A stretch of DNA of 64,000 nt from Grammothele lineata (Eukaryota; Basidiomycota; Agaricomycetes; Polyporales; Polyporaceae), in assembly GCA_002150815.3 (NCBI GenBank), contig NDFF03000007.1:372001-436000 (forward strand), written 5' to 3'. Made by a program: the position numbers and the translations under genes. Positions 31,642-43,600 of the stretch are shown here, piece by piece. How positions within the stretch are numbered: position 1 is the stretch's first letter; each line of letters starts with the position of its first letter. The notes beneath the pieces are model-generated. The model was not told where the DNA came from, searched no databases, and saw only the letters and a list, made by a program, of their open reading frames with translations.

Positions 31642-34290
31642 ATGTCGTCGCCTGCCGATCTCGCGCCCGCGGTGCAGGACGGCCATGCCGCCGCCCACCA
31701 CTCAAAGCTGGAAGAGTTCGAGAGGGAGCACAACCCGCGATACCCGTTCATGCTCTCTTATCGCGAGGTCAAGCTTCTGGGCATTGCTGGAGTACGTCCA
31801 TCTATCACTGTGGTCACGCGACCAGTCTTCATGTCCTCCCTTTAGGTCGGATTCTTCCTAGATGGTGCGCATCGTGTTCGTTATCTCTGTATATGCGTGC
31901 TCTAACATCCTCCAAGCCTATGATCTGTTCATCATCAACGTACGTCTCCCAAAGTCTTTTTCCCCGCGCGAAGCTCATCGCTTGTCAGCCCGTGGCCACC
32001 ATGCTCCAATACCGCCTCTACGGCGGCCACTCCCTCCCTCCAAACCTCGAGGGCTTCGTCAAGGCCGGTGCCAACATCGGCAGCGTCGTCGGCCAGTTCG
32101 CTTTCGGTGCGTCCCCGCCTCCCCCTCACTCTGCTCGTGTGACCACCCCCATGAGAGACGTTCGGCATCCCGCCGGCATCGTCCTTCTTGGCTGGTGGTG
32201 CTTCTGGGAGAGATAAGTATGCTCACTGGCGCGCGGATTGTCCATAACAGGCTTCTCCGCGGATTACTTCGGCCGCAAGGCTGTCTGTGCGTTCTCTCCA
32301 CTTAGCACTCTGTGCGCGCGGATCGTGGATGTCTGACTGGTGCGGGTGCAGATGGTAAAGAGCTTATGCTTATCATCTTCGCGACGATCGGGAGCATCTG
32401 CGACCCCACCGGTACGTCTCCCGCTTTCTGGCTCCCTATATGCGTCCTCACTGACCCCGACTCCTCCCGCTGTGCCTCGCATGCGGCATCCGCGCAGGCG
32501 CGCTCTCGCCCAACGGCGCGCTGATCTGGCTCGGGGTCTGGCGCATCATCCTCGGGATCGGCGTCGGCGGGGACTACCCGATGTCCGCGTCGGTCGCGAC
32601 GGACCGGTCCAACATCTCCCGTCGCGGGACCTTGCTCTCGTACATCTTCGCGAACCAGGGATGGGGCTCGTTCGTCGGCAGCCTCGCGTTCATCGTCGTG
32701 CTCGCGTGTTATAAGCATACGATGGACGTGGAGGGGCATACGAGTAAGGTCGATGGAAGTGAGCTGCTCTTTTACCGTCCTGCCATTCTCTGCGCGCGCG
32801 CGGGGTTGCTGATGCCGTGGTACACTCCAGTCTGGCGCATCCTCGTCGGGCTCTCGCTCGTCCCCGCCTTCGGCACGCTCTACCAGCGCCTCACGCTCCC
32901 CGAGTCCACGCGGTACATCGAGGCGCGCAAGCGCGCCGGCGCGTCCGACGAGGAGGCCTCTTCCCCCACCGACGCCGCAGACCTCAAGAAGCCCGCCGCG
33001 ATCTCGGAGAAGCCCGTCGACCCCGCGACCACAACTACTACGACGCGGACGACTTCCAACAGCGGATCGTCGGAAGCGACGCCGGTGGGCGTGAAGGAGC
33101 TCGCGAACGCGAAGTCGGCGCATTATAAGGACTTTTTGGCGTACTTCTCGGAGTGGAGGCACTTGAAGGTGCTCATTGGTACCGCTGGCTGCTGGTTCCT
33201 ACTCGACATCGCGTACGTTCCCCCCCTCTCCCCCCCCCCTTCCCTCTGCCTTCGCTCACTAACGCGCCCGCACACAAACAGCTTCTACGGCATAAACCTC
33301 AACCAGAACGTCGTCCTCCAGCAGATCGGGTTCGACGGGAGCGCCGGCTCGCCCTGGGAGCGCCTCTTCAAGATCGGCGTCGGGAACATCATCATCACCG
33401 CGCTCGGGTTCGTCCCCGGGTATTATGTCTCCGTGCTGAGCATCGAGTATCTGGGGCGGAAGTGGATACAGATTCAGGGGTTCTTGATGGCTGCGCTGTT
33501 TCGTGAGTCTTTCTTCTTCGTTTGCCCGCCGGCAGCCCGTACCCGTTCGTCGAACGGGTACGGGAGCGGCCGGTGATGTAGATGGAAAGGGATGTACTGA
33601 CGGATCTACGTGGCGTAGTGGGTATCCTCGCGGGGAAGTTCCACGAGCTGAGCACGCCCGCGTTCATCGTCTGCTTCGCCTTCCTCCAGTTCTTCTTCAA
33701 CTTTGGCGCGAATACGTGCGTACCCCCTCCTTCCCTCTCCGCCCGGTGTGCTAATCTGACCCCGTTCCCCGCACTCCCGCACGCAGTACGACATACGTAC
33801 GTCCCCTCTTCCCCCCTCTTAGCGCCCGCCCTTCCCTTATACTCACCCCCCTCCCCCTCTCGTGCCCGCACCCGGACAGTGCTACCCCGCCGAAGTCTTC
33901 CCGACCCGCTTCCGCGCGTCCGCGCACGGCATCTCCGCCGCGTGCGGCAAGGCGGGCGCGATCGTCTCCGCGCTCGCGTTCAACTCGCTCTCGAAGGACA
34001 TCGGCACGCCGGCGGTGCTTTGGAGTGAGTGCTTTGTTTTTTCCTCTCCTTTTGTCGCTTCTTTTTGTCGCTCCCTCTTCTTGGCCCGCTCCCCTTTTCT
34101 CTACCGTGCGCGAGAGTGCGGCACGGGATGGGCTTGAATATCAAACATCGAATGCTGACGACGCGCACCGACAGTCTTCTTCGGGTGCTGCCTCGCGGGG
34201 GCGGCGCTCTCCACGCTCCTCCCCGAGGTGCGCGGGCGCGACCCGGACGTCATCTACGAGGAGGAGCTGCGCGTCGCGCGGAGGCGGTGA
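31642..34290 (+). CDS. Pho84-type inorganic phosphate:H+ symporter, about 12 exons
   Basis: Plasma-membrane high-affinity phosphate uptake by a major facilitator superfamily transporter with about 12 membrane segments. Early exons are 31642-31791, 31846-31864 (19 bases), 31917-31939 (23 bases), 31989-32106, 32251-32286, 32352-32411 and one from 32498. Markers: [14 protein letters not shown] (TM1), [17 protein letters not shown] (loop 2-3 signature), [17 protein letters not shown] (TM4; GGDYP is typical of Pho84), the central loop after [45 protein letters not shown] (loop 8-9), FNFGANTTTY and [19 protein letters not shown]. It ends [10 protein letters not shown]. The GANTTTY block needs a ten-base exon (33787-33796, TACGACATAC) between GTGCGT..CAG and GTACGT..CAG introns. 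Intact. A broken partial copy lies at 38672. Confidence 0.93.
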
Positions 34291-34811
34291 ACGTGGGCGC
34301 GTTTGGTCGTTGTAGGAGCGGTCGTTAGTTGCTGATTGGGTGCCGCGAACTGAGGCGAGGTGAAGCAAAGCAGGGCAGGTAACGAGGAGACCAAGTGCCA
34401 AGTGACGAACAGAGGTAGACGGACTGTCGGTATCAATGCGCCGAGCTTCGAGCTCGAGGACGCAGCTGTAATTCCACCCTTGTATGCATACCACCCCACA
34501 GTAGTGACGGGAAATGAGACGCGTCTGGTTATCGGCGTTCTCTGTACGCTCTAACTGTGGGCGTCTACTCGGAAGGTGCCAGACGAGACGAGACGAACTC
34601 GTCTATGTAGACAAGAGGCGAACGAGCAAGAGGAGACGGGCGAGCCTTGTGCGGACTCTCCGTTATACCGCGACTCACGCGCTGCTATGCATCCCATGTA
34701 AGTACGTGCTCGTCAACTTGAAGCTCGTGTCGTCACTGATTCACCTTGCTAAGTTTACGTTCACATTGTACAGGTCACAAACCCCGCGTTGTTGCTCGTG
34801 ATGCAGTCTTT
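34291..34811. other. Spacer between convergent PHO84-like and HET2 genes
   Basis: Part of this spacer (about 34450-34560) matches about 40140-40260 downstream of the broken transporter copy (shared CGCAGCTGTAAT and ATTGGCGTTCT-like blocks). The duplication therefore includes the intergenic DNA. Confidence 0.6.
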
Positions 34812-37427
34812 TCAAGGGGAGCCCTTCTGACGACTCCTGCGACTCCACCGCCCCAGTCTGCGAGACAGTCTCCCAAGGACACCCCTCTTTCCCGAGGTCG
34901 ACGCTTCTTCCGCGCATTCTGGCTTAGGCGCGCTGCTGGATCGAACACCAGCGTCGTTCGTTGGCTGTGCAGGGTCTCTCTGGTGCCGGTCGACGGTGGA
35001 TGAGAGTGTCATACTATGAGTGAACTTTTGTTCATTGAGAGGTGTTATGATATAAGCCATTCACGCTATTAAGCTATATGGAATGGCGGCAAAACTTACT
35101 TCTGCAACGTTATAGGACTCTACGCTGGTAGGCTTCATCGAGTCCTCGACATCATGTCGGGTCGAATGCGGCGGTGCGATGAGCGTTATGGATGGTCCGC
35201 CGGCGCTCCCGCAACCGGGGTGCTCGGTGTCGCCGAAATGGTGCAAATCCGCTAGCTGGTGTGTTGAGACAGGTAAGACTGTCGGCTGGGAAGAGCTGCT
35301 GCTGATAATTGGTGTGGCTAGGGTGGCTAGGGGGGGAATAGGCGTTGGCGGGAACCGGTACCGGGATGGGTGCGTCGCAGTATTGTTTGGGCCCTGAGAT
35401 TCAGAAACATCCGATGGGAGAGGCGGAGGGAGTTCGGAAATTGGAGGTTCTCGTGGTATAATCTCCGACGGGTACGCCGACAGATCTCGCCATCTGCAGA
35501 TCTCTACCCCCAGCGTATAACACGTCCCAGCCTGGTCTCCGCGTCCACTGGTAAGCGCTACTCGAGCGACGATGCTGTGCGTGTCTAACTCGCATGTGAA
35601 CTCTCTAGATGCCGTGCCGGAATGGAGGATCCAATGTCTGGACGCGGCGACGTGGGACTCGTGATCCACGTTGTGAGCGTAGGGGTGTTCAACGCGCAAG
35701 GCGTTGCCGAAGGAATACTGAATGGGTTCTTCCGGGGGGTACAGCGGCTGTAAAGCGCCCGCGACGCGAATGGCGAGACAGCCGCGACCGTCGATATTGC
35801 CATGGGCACACCAGCATCGTCCGACCTGGATGATTAGCTTGATATTGCCCTTGGAGATCGTCAACTCCGGATGCTTGGGTAGGCCCCAGAACCTCTTGTT
35901 GAGCTGAGTGCTGATGACGACTTTGCCTTCCTCAGGCTCTACACTGAATCCTTGTAGCTCCATCAGCCTCTTTGACCAATCTGCGAGGACGACGGAGAAG
36001 CTATTCGAGCGATTGTAGCGGAGGTACGTTTCCATATACGAATCATTATGAACGCCGAGCTCAAGTTGATTGGGGAGGTAGACGTCCGTCATCGTGATCA
36101 AATTCGACTCAACGTGCTTCTGAATCTCACTGAGGGGGATCTGCACGATGCGGTAGAAGCTTTCTTCTTCGTATGGTAGGCCTAAATCGGCATTTTCTGG
36201 CAATGAACTCCACACAACAGCCCCAGCTAGGAAATCGCCGCCGGGACTTGCGGCTTCATTGTCTTGACGGCGGAGAAGGAGACCGATGAGGTCTGCAAGT
36301 TCGCCATCGGCGACTTGACAGGGGAGAAGAGCGATGTGTGTCGCGGCGTAGCGGCTCTCTGGGGGAGGAGATGAATGGTGTATCTTGAGCAACGGGAGCC
36401 GTGCATGTACTCCGTACGGGGTCATGGTATACGAAGGATAGGCATGACTGTCACGCAACCCGAGGAGAGCTGAGAAGTCCGCAGAACGGAGTTCGGTGAT
36501 GTCGTAATGAAACCACCAACTTTCGAACACGTCTGGGGAGGGGGCTAGGAGGCAGTAGTCGGATTTCATGGACAACGAGGGCTGGGGATCACTGGGACTC
36601 TCGGGCAACGTTTCGTCTTCGGAGCAGAACTCGAACCGGTCCGACGCATCCTCAAGCACACGACCCCAAGTGAGGAGGGTTTGATCAGGGATGTGTTTGA
36701 GGATCTCTTCCTGAAGCCGGGTGAACGCACGCGTTCCTCCTTCTCCATATATAGTGGGCATATTCACGCCGAAGATGCCCATAAGGGAGTAGGCGCGATC
36801 CTCCTCCCGAGTCGTTCGCCTTTGCGCTGCCCAAGACAATCGGGTTGTGACGCAAACGCTCTCCAGGGGCTTCTCGAAGGTGAGGACAGAAACCTCCACT
36901 GATGAAGCGTAGGAAACAATGTAAGCAAGGGCATATTTGGTGCCGATGGGGCGCCAGAGCCTGTCGTAGAATATGACAACACTCGGCGCGAGGAGTTCTT
37001 GAAGTGTCCATCCTCGAGAGAACCAGTTGCTCTGGAAGCGAGACTGTATGCCTTCGATAGGGGATTCAACGTCCTCCAGATATACGTAGCAGACGCTGGA
37101 GGAGCGGTACCAGCTGAACATGGAGTTGATCGCCTCGGAAAGCTCCGCACTGCTCGTCTGGTCGATGCAGCAAGTGTCTGCCCAAGCTAGTTTGTACCCT
37201 GCCTCTCGGGCCACTTGGCAGAAGTGACGAATCTTTGGGGTGAGAAATTCGAGGATGCTGCACCCTTCATGCATCTGCTGTAACGTTCTAACGTCGTGGT
37301 AGGACTGCTCGGCGCTGCTGGAGCTATCCTTGGCCCTCCAGACATGAGACAGGATGGCATACGAGCAGTCTCGAGGGGAAGTCACGGTTACGAAGTACCC
37401 TGTGTTCGTATCGAGGAAGCGTATCAT
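34812..37427 (-). CDS. HET-domain protein (HET2), 2 coding exons
   Basis: Paralogue of HET1 and HET3, about 846 residues. HET blocks are YAILSHVWRAKD, LAWADTCCIDQTSSAELSEA and RGWTLQELLAPSVVIFYD, followed by GIFGVNMPTIYGEGG. The second module has CWCAHG...CLAIRVAG, HSGTASREF and YTLGVEICRW. I start at MIRFLDTNTG (37427); four upstream codons begin at an ATG inside a probable acceptor (ATGCAG), so a start at 37439 is unlikely. The main exon is open to a stop at 35061, but a GTAAGT donor at 35099 after GAA and an AAAAG acceptor ending at 35025 join, in phase, a 71-codon exon (35024-34812) ending GVLGRLSRRLGRWSRRSRQK. This basic tail parallels HET1 and HET3. The acceptor is AAG rather than CAG, so the join is less sure than in HET1. 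A small exon upstream (37564-37508) is probably 5' untranslated. Confidence 0.85.
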
Positions 37428-38671
37428 GACAATCTGCATTGACGCGCAATGTCAGCGTGATGTTCACACAATATGGACGGCAATATTGAAGACATACATG
37501 GATATAGCCCGACCAGCGCTGATCCTTGAAGAATATGCCGTGGTAAATCCAGACCTGAAGCGTAGACAACTAGTGAGGGGCCGAACATAGATGAGGGGGA
37601 ATGAAACGCGCACCGACAAGGTGAGTGGTAGCTGCTAGGCTCGGTGAGTGATTCTCCTCGCTCGGCTAGTTAAAGGGAAGCAGTTACAGACTCGTAGTCG
37701 CGTGAAGTCAAATATATTTCCGTCGAGGTACGTTATGCGTGGGCGTGCAGTGCAGAGTTCCTCCTCGCCCGAGTGACCAAAATACAACTATACTGCTGGA
37801 AACAGTAATTAGTTGAGGCTTTTGAGGAGGAGCTGATGAATGATAAGGCTTTGATTATCCCTGTGAGGATATGAATATCATCTTGCTAGTACGCGTCATC
37901 TCAAATCGATTCCTCCAGTGGAGGTGGGGGGGGCGACCACTTCGGCGCATCAAACACAGGTCGCAATGACACTCTGCCGTATTTCTGAGGTGAACTTCGC
38001 CATTTTGAACATAGTTATCACCGCCATCAATGCGACCGGGTGGTGATAAGTGCAGTACAAGGACGCTGTATGGATCTGTGGGGGCACTGTGAGAACTGCT
38101 GGCGCTGAAGGAAGTCGGATTACTCACTAGCCAGATCTTACATCAAGCCGAAGGCAGCAACATCTCCGCATTCCTGAAAGGCTTTGCGCCCGGCCAAGCA
38201 CGTCATTCCCGGCGCCGGTGGGATGGCGGCACCTATTCATGAAGTGCTCCGAGAACGGATTAACCATCTCTACAGAGGAATAGGATAGGCCATTGTGTAG
38301 AGTTTCATGCTGCTCACGCTGATCAGATATCCAGAAATATTCAATGCGACACTGTAGCGTCAAAGTATGGTCAAGTTGGAATCGCGCGAGAGTCGGTACG
38401 CAAAGTATACGTCACGGGAAATCTGGGTTGGGAATAGTACAAATGCCAAGACCAGATATACGTTAGCATCACGAGTCCGCGCTAGAGGTGAAGCCACACT
38501 TACTACAAGTATGACATTGCAACGGAGATGGCAGGTGTATATGCACGAACTGTAACCTCTGCCGCGCGCCCTTGAAGGACCTTCGACGTTATGAGGCCAG
38601 AAGGAGGGGGAAGGAAGTAAGTTGAAATTGCGCAATAGGCACGGCTAGGAACCTGGATTGTCACAAGGAAG
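37428..38671. other. HET2 upstream region, no supported gene
   Basis: It contains probable 5' untranslated exons of HET2: an exon bounded by CTTCAG and GTATGT at about 37564-37508, and an intron acceptor just before the ATG. Beyond that only short frames are seen. The broken transporter copy begins at its right end. Confidence 0.4.
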
Positions 38672-40087
38672 AAGTTCTCCTCGTCGGGCTCTCGTTCGTG
38701 GCTCTACAGCGCCTCACGCTCCCCGAGTCCACGTGGGACGTCGAGGCGCGCAAGCGCGCCCGCGCGTCCGATGAGGAGGCGTCCTCCCAGGTCCTCCCTC
38801 ATTTGTCCCCCATCGACGCTGTCGACCTCAAGAAGGCCCGGTGCGGCCTCGGAAAAGCCTGTCTGTCCCACAACCACCGCCGCCACAGCTGCGATGAGGA
38901 CGACTTCGAACAGCAGCGTGTCGGAGGCTGCGCTGGCCCCTGGTGGGCGCGAAGGACTCTTCGCGAACGCGAAGTCGGCGCATTATAAGGACTTTTTGGC
39001 GTACTTCTCGGAGTGAAGGCATTTGAAGGTCCTCGTTGGTATCGCCGGATGCTGTTCTTCCTCGACATCGCGTGCGTTCCCCTACCCTCCCTTCCTCTCC
39101 CCTCCTCCCCTCTCCTCTCCTCTGCCTGCCTCGCCGACTCATGCGCGCCCTTACGCACAACTTCTACGGCATCAGCCTAAACCAGAACGTCTTCCGCTAG
39201 CAGATCGGCTTCGACGGGAGCTCCAGCTTGCCCTGGGAGTGCCTCTTCAAGATCGGCGTCGGGAACATCATCGTCAACGCGTTCGGGTTCGTGCAAGGGT
39301 ATCATGTGTCGGTGTTGAGCATCGAGTGTTTGGAGAATTCTTGATGGCTGCACTGTTTCGTGAGTCTCTCATTCGTTCCTCTTCGTGAAGGTGGAGGCTG
39401 ATTGTGGATTGGGTGTGGGTTGTTGGTCGTAGACGTAGTCGGTATTTTGGAGAGAAAGTTCCGCGCGCTGAGCACGTCATCCTTCATCGTCTGCTTCGCC
39501 TTCCTCCAGTTCTCGTTCAACTTCGGCGCTGACGCGTGTGTACACCCTCCCTCCCATATTTCCTCTTGCACTACGTGCTGACCTACCCGCCTTGTCTCAT
39601 TTCCCTTCACGCAGCGCGACATACGTACGTCCCCTCCCTCTTTCCTACGTCCATCTTTCCCTTGTACTCATACCCATTCCCGCGTCCTCACTTGCACAGT
39701 GCTCTCTAGCGGAAGTCTTCCCGGTCCGCTTCTGCGTGTCTGCGCACGGCATCTCCGCCGTGGGCGGCAAAGCGGGCGCGATCCTCTGCGCGCCTGCGTT
39801 TAACTCGCTCCAGAAGGACATCAGGACGCCGGCTGTATTGCGGAGTGAGTTTCTCTCCTTTTCCCCTGCTTTCCCCCCTGTTTTTCTTTGCTCTCCCGTT
39901 GCTTCTTTTCGCTCGCTCCTGCCCCTTTCTCTCGATCGTGCGCATGTGTGCGATGGAATACCGACGACTCGCGGCCGTACAGGGACGGTGCTGCCTTGCC
40001 GGCGCGGCGCTCTCCACGCTTCTCCCCGAAGTGCACAGGCGCGACCCGGACATCATCCGCGAGGAGGAGCTGCGCATCGCTCGTTAG
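38672..40087 (+). pseudogene. Truncated, decayed copy of the PHO84-like transporter
   Basis: It corresponds to the 3' half of the gene at 31642, from the LVGLS segment to the C-terminal EEELRIAR. The 5' half is absent. Damage is plain: part of the [12 protein letters not shown] segment is deleted, the central loop is shifted, the Gln of NQNVxLQQ is now TAG, a block around YLGRKW is lost, and the Tyr of the exon before PAEVF is replaced by a stop (CTCTAGCGG). Splice architecture is kept, including the ten-base exon (CGCGACATAC) between intact AG and GTACGT signals. Unlike the parent, it could not make a working transporter. Confidence 0.9.
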
Positions 40088-40665
40088 CAGTGAAGCACGC
40101 CCATTAGGTCGAAGAATTGCTCGTAACTGTGAGGGCAAGAACTGAGGTTTGAGAACGCAGCTGTAATCCTATCTTTGTACGCATAACGCCGTACCGTATA
40201 GGTAAAAAATTATATGCGTCTGTCTATTGGCGTTCTTCGCACGAATGCCCTGTTGAGACTTCGCCCAGCTGCTTTTCGAGTCATGATGAAATCGTTGGGG
40301 CTCTTAATGACGTTTCTCAGCCGTGAGTGCAGAGCAGCCCTGGGTGGCATCTATTGCGCATGACTATCACTTCTATGTAAGTCGAGTGGTACACCTATCA
40401 CCTTGTTCTGACCAAGTACGAGCACTGGCAGGAAGTAACATATGTACACGAATTCGTGACTCCGAAAGCAACTGATTGGTTGTACATTTGTCGGGTGGCC
40501 TGCGAATTCATTAGTGGATACGAGTGAATGATCTAATCCTCGCCGTTAGTCACTACAGTGATGAGAAGCGGAACGGGTACATCTGGGTCCGTGGTTCTCC
40601 ACGGCAACTCTCCACGATTCGGAAACGGACAACGGTAACTCAGATGGCTTTTCAAATCAGCGAAT
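40088..40665. other. Spacer between the broken transporter copy and HET3
   Basis: The left part (about 40140-40260) matches the spacer after the intact transporter. No gene is seen. Confidence 0.5.
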
Positions 40666-43600
40666 TCAATGACCCCTTTCCCTCCCCTTACTCTTGTTGC
40701 CCCACGGTGGGGCAAGTCTACGAAGAAAGCCGAAGAAACCCCTATTCTCCACCGATTCTACTAATCCGGGCCGACGACGTCCTGGTGTTTGCTCACGGCG
40801 GTTCCTTCCGTCTTCCCGTGATGTTGAGCGGGCTTCGGAACTGCGATCATGTCCTCTTCGAGTGTTCTTTGTTCCCCGTTCAGTCCGCCCAGTCCTGCGC
40901 CCCCGACGGGTAGTCTCATATTCAATCCCCCCTTCGTCGATAGGTAGGTCTGTAGAGTATGCTTGGTCGTGATGCTGGTGGAGCGATTTGTCGTGAGCCA
41001 TTCTGAATATGTTACAGTACGCATTCAATAACTTGTGACCCACCTCAGCTACGCTGTTAGGAGCCGCCAGAAAGCGCCTCGCGTATTCGGCCTCACCTCG
41101 CGATCGAAGTCTTGATCTAGAGCTTAAGGGCGGTTGCACTGGTCGGGAATCATCTCGGGTCTGACGGCGGGCTGTGGGTGAACGAATATCCGTGCTCGTA
41201 CTCTTTCGTGCCGTGTTGGGAGGCCCCTGGAAGGCATTCTGGGGGCGCTGTGGCTGTTCATGGGATGCAGAGCGTGGCGCCGAAGGAAGGTCCCGTTCCT
41301 CATCGAAAGAGACTGCGTCCGTTTCGGAGTCACTATGGTTTCTTAGTGACAGTGACTGGGACATACGCTCCGGACTACGCGATAGAGCGTGTGGTCTGGA
41401 ATAGCCGGACAGGTGCTCCGCTGCCCCGCGCTGTGCATCTATACCACTCTCAGTAATTTCGCCCCGCCCAGTCTGCCGGCTCCTGGCAGAAGGGGTGTCG
41501 TTATGCAGGGAGGAGTATCGGTGATGTTTTGCGGTGGGGATAATTGTCCTAGGTATGGTATGATTCCTAGTGGAAGCCGTCCTCGTTGATTGAGAACGGC
41601 CCGGGAGGTCGATAGAATCCTGGTAGGGCGCCAACGCGTTTTCCGGTTGTCTATGACCCACACCACGAGATGAAGTCCTATGATGTGTTGCGATAGAAGA
41701 GGGGGAGTTATCGCTAGGAATGCTGTGCAGACTCTCTGGGGGAAGAAGCGAACTCGCAAGTATCACTTCCGGCAATGAAGCGTAGTTTGCTACTGCCTGA
41801 GAGTCTTGTACGGGTCCACCGGCACTGATAGAGCTGTGGTGGATGGGTGTAGCTAGAACTGCCGGAGGTGGGATAATAGTCTGCGTCCGCTCCGGCGGTC
41901 GCGGCGACGGAGACCGTGGTTTATCGGTAGTCGAGGAAGTAGCTAGTATTGGTGAAAGTTCTTGGGAAAGGTGGAGTATGGTCGACACATCATCCCATCT
42001 ACAGATCTCCACTCCCAAAACGTAGCACGTGCCGGCTTGACTTCCGCGTTCGCTTCTAAGTGTCACCCGCGCGAGGATTTTGTGGGCGCCAGTGTCACCG
42101 GAGTACTCTCTAGACGCCACACCAGACTGGAGACTCCAGTACTGTGTCGACGCACCTACGTGGGTTTCGTGGTCCGCGGGGTGATGTTTATCCTGAGTAG
42201 TCCTATCTTCGTTAGGCGCATCCTGTGGATTCTGTGGAGGCGCATCGCCAGTGACGCGGATAGCGAGACAACCCTGAGCATTCGTCTTTCCATGTTGGCA
42301 CCAGCAGCGTCCAATCTGCACGATGAGCTTTACTCCACCCTTGGATATTATAAACTGAGGCTGCTCATGCGGCGCCCAGACCCTATTGGCAAGCGAGGTC
42401 TTGACCGTGATCTTCCCTTCGGCAGGCTCGACCTTAAAGCCCTGGAGTTCCATCAACGTTTTGGACCATTCAGCGAGACGAACAAAGAATGGTGAGGGCG
42501 AGCGATTTTGACGCAGGTGTGTGTGAGTTTGGGAATCATCATCGGTGCTTGATTGAAGCTGGTAGGGAATGTAGACGTCTGTTTTGTTGATTCTGAATTT
42601 GACAGAGTCAGATGGCAACTCGACAAGGACAACGCGGAAGTAGTTCTCAGTGTCGTACTGTCTCCCTGATGCCTCATCCACGGAGAGCGACCCTCCTACG
42701 GTTGCACCAACAAAGAAGTCGCCGCCAGATGTGGGCCCCCCTTTGTCATTGGATTGTCCCTGCCTACGTAGGAGAAGACCTAGATAAAACTTGGCCTTGT
42801 CGGTCCGATTATGAGAATTTCCGTGGAGCTGGGACTCGTCCTGATCCATTCTGCGACAGGATACTAAGAGTGCAATGTGTGTTGGGCTCATCGATGTATA
42901 GCGCGTTTCCGCAGGAGAAAGTGAGTCATTCTGTATCTTGAGTAACGGGAATTTTGTATGTATACCATAGGAGGTTATATCATAGGAAGGGTACGCGCGG
43001 CTACCATCGGGTAGTTGAAAAAGATGTGTGGCGGACTCAGGGTCTTCTGGGCGTACGTCAATTTCGAATTCGTCAGGGAACGACCAATTAGCAAAAGCCT
43101 CTGGTGATGAAGCTAGAAGGCAATATTCAGGCTTCACGGACAAAGCCGGGAGTCTTCGAGTTGAACTTGAAGATCGATGATGAGTCGCAATTTGCTCAGA
43201 TGGCGAACTGCCATCGGGATAGAAATTGAACCGACCCGACGTATCTGGGCTGAGGACACGACCCCAAGTGAGAAGTGTTTGGTCGGGAATGTGTTTGAGA
43301 ATCTCTTCCTGAAGTCGAATGAATGCGCGAGGTCCACCTTCACCATACATGGTGGGCATATTCACGCCAAATATTCCCATAAGTGAGTACGCGCGATCCT
43401 CTGCCCGGGTCGTCTGCCGTTCGGCGGCCCAAGATAATCGGCTCGCGACGCATACGCTCTCCAAGGATTTCTCGAATGTGAGCACAGCGCGGTCGACGGT
43501 AGATACACTTGCGATGAGGGAGGCAAGGGTGTGTTTCGTACCAATCGGGCGCCAGTGTTTATCATAAAATAAGATGACACTTGGTGCGATGAGTTCTTGA

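Noticed and set aside
31642..37427. The idea that the transporter and HET2 form a functional recognition pair, as known for some linked HET partners.
   Set aside because: The second transporter copy is dead while its HET3 neighbour is intact, so the HET gene does not seem to need an adjacent transporter.
37427..37439. An earlier in-frame ATG for HET2 (MQIVM).
   Set aside because: That ATG is part of a likely ATGCAG splice acceptor; HET1 and HET3 begin at the equivalent of the MIRFLDT position.
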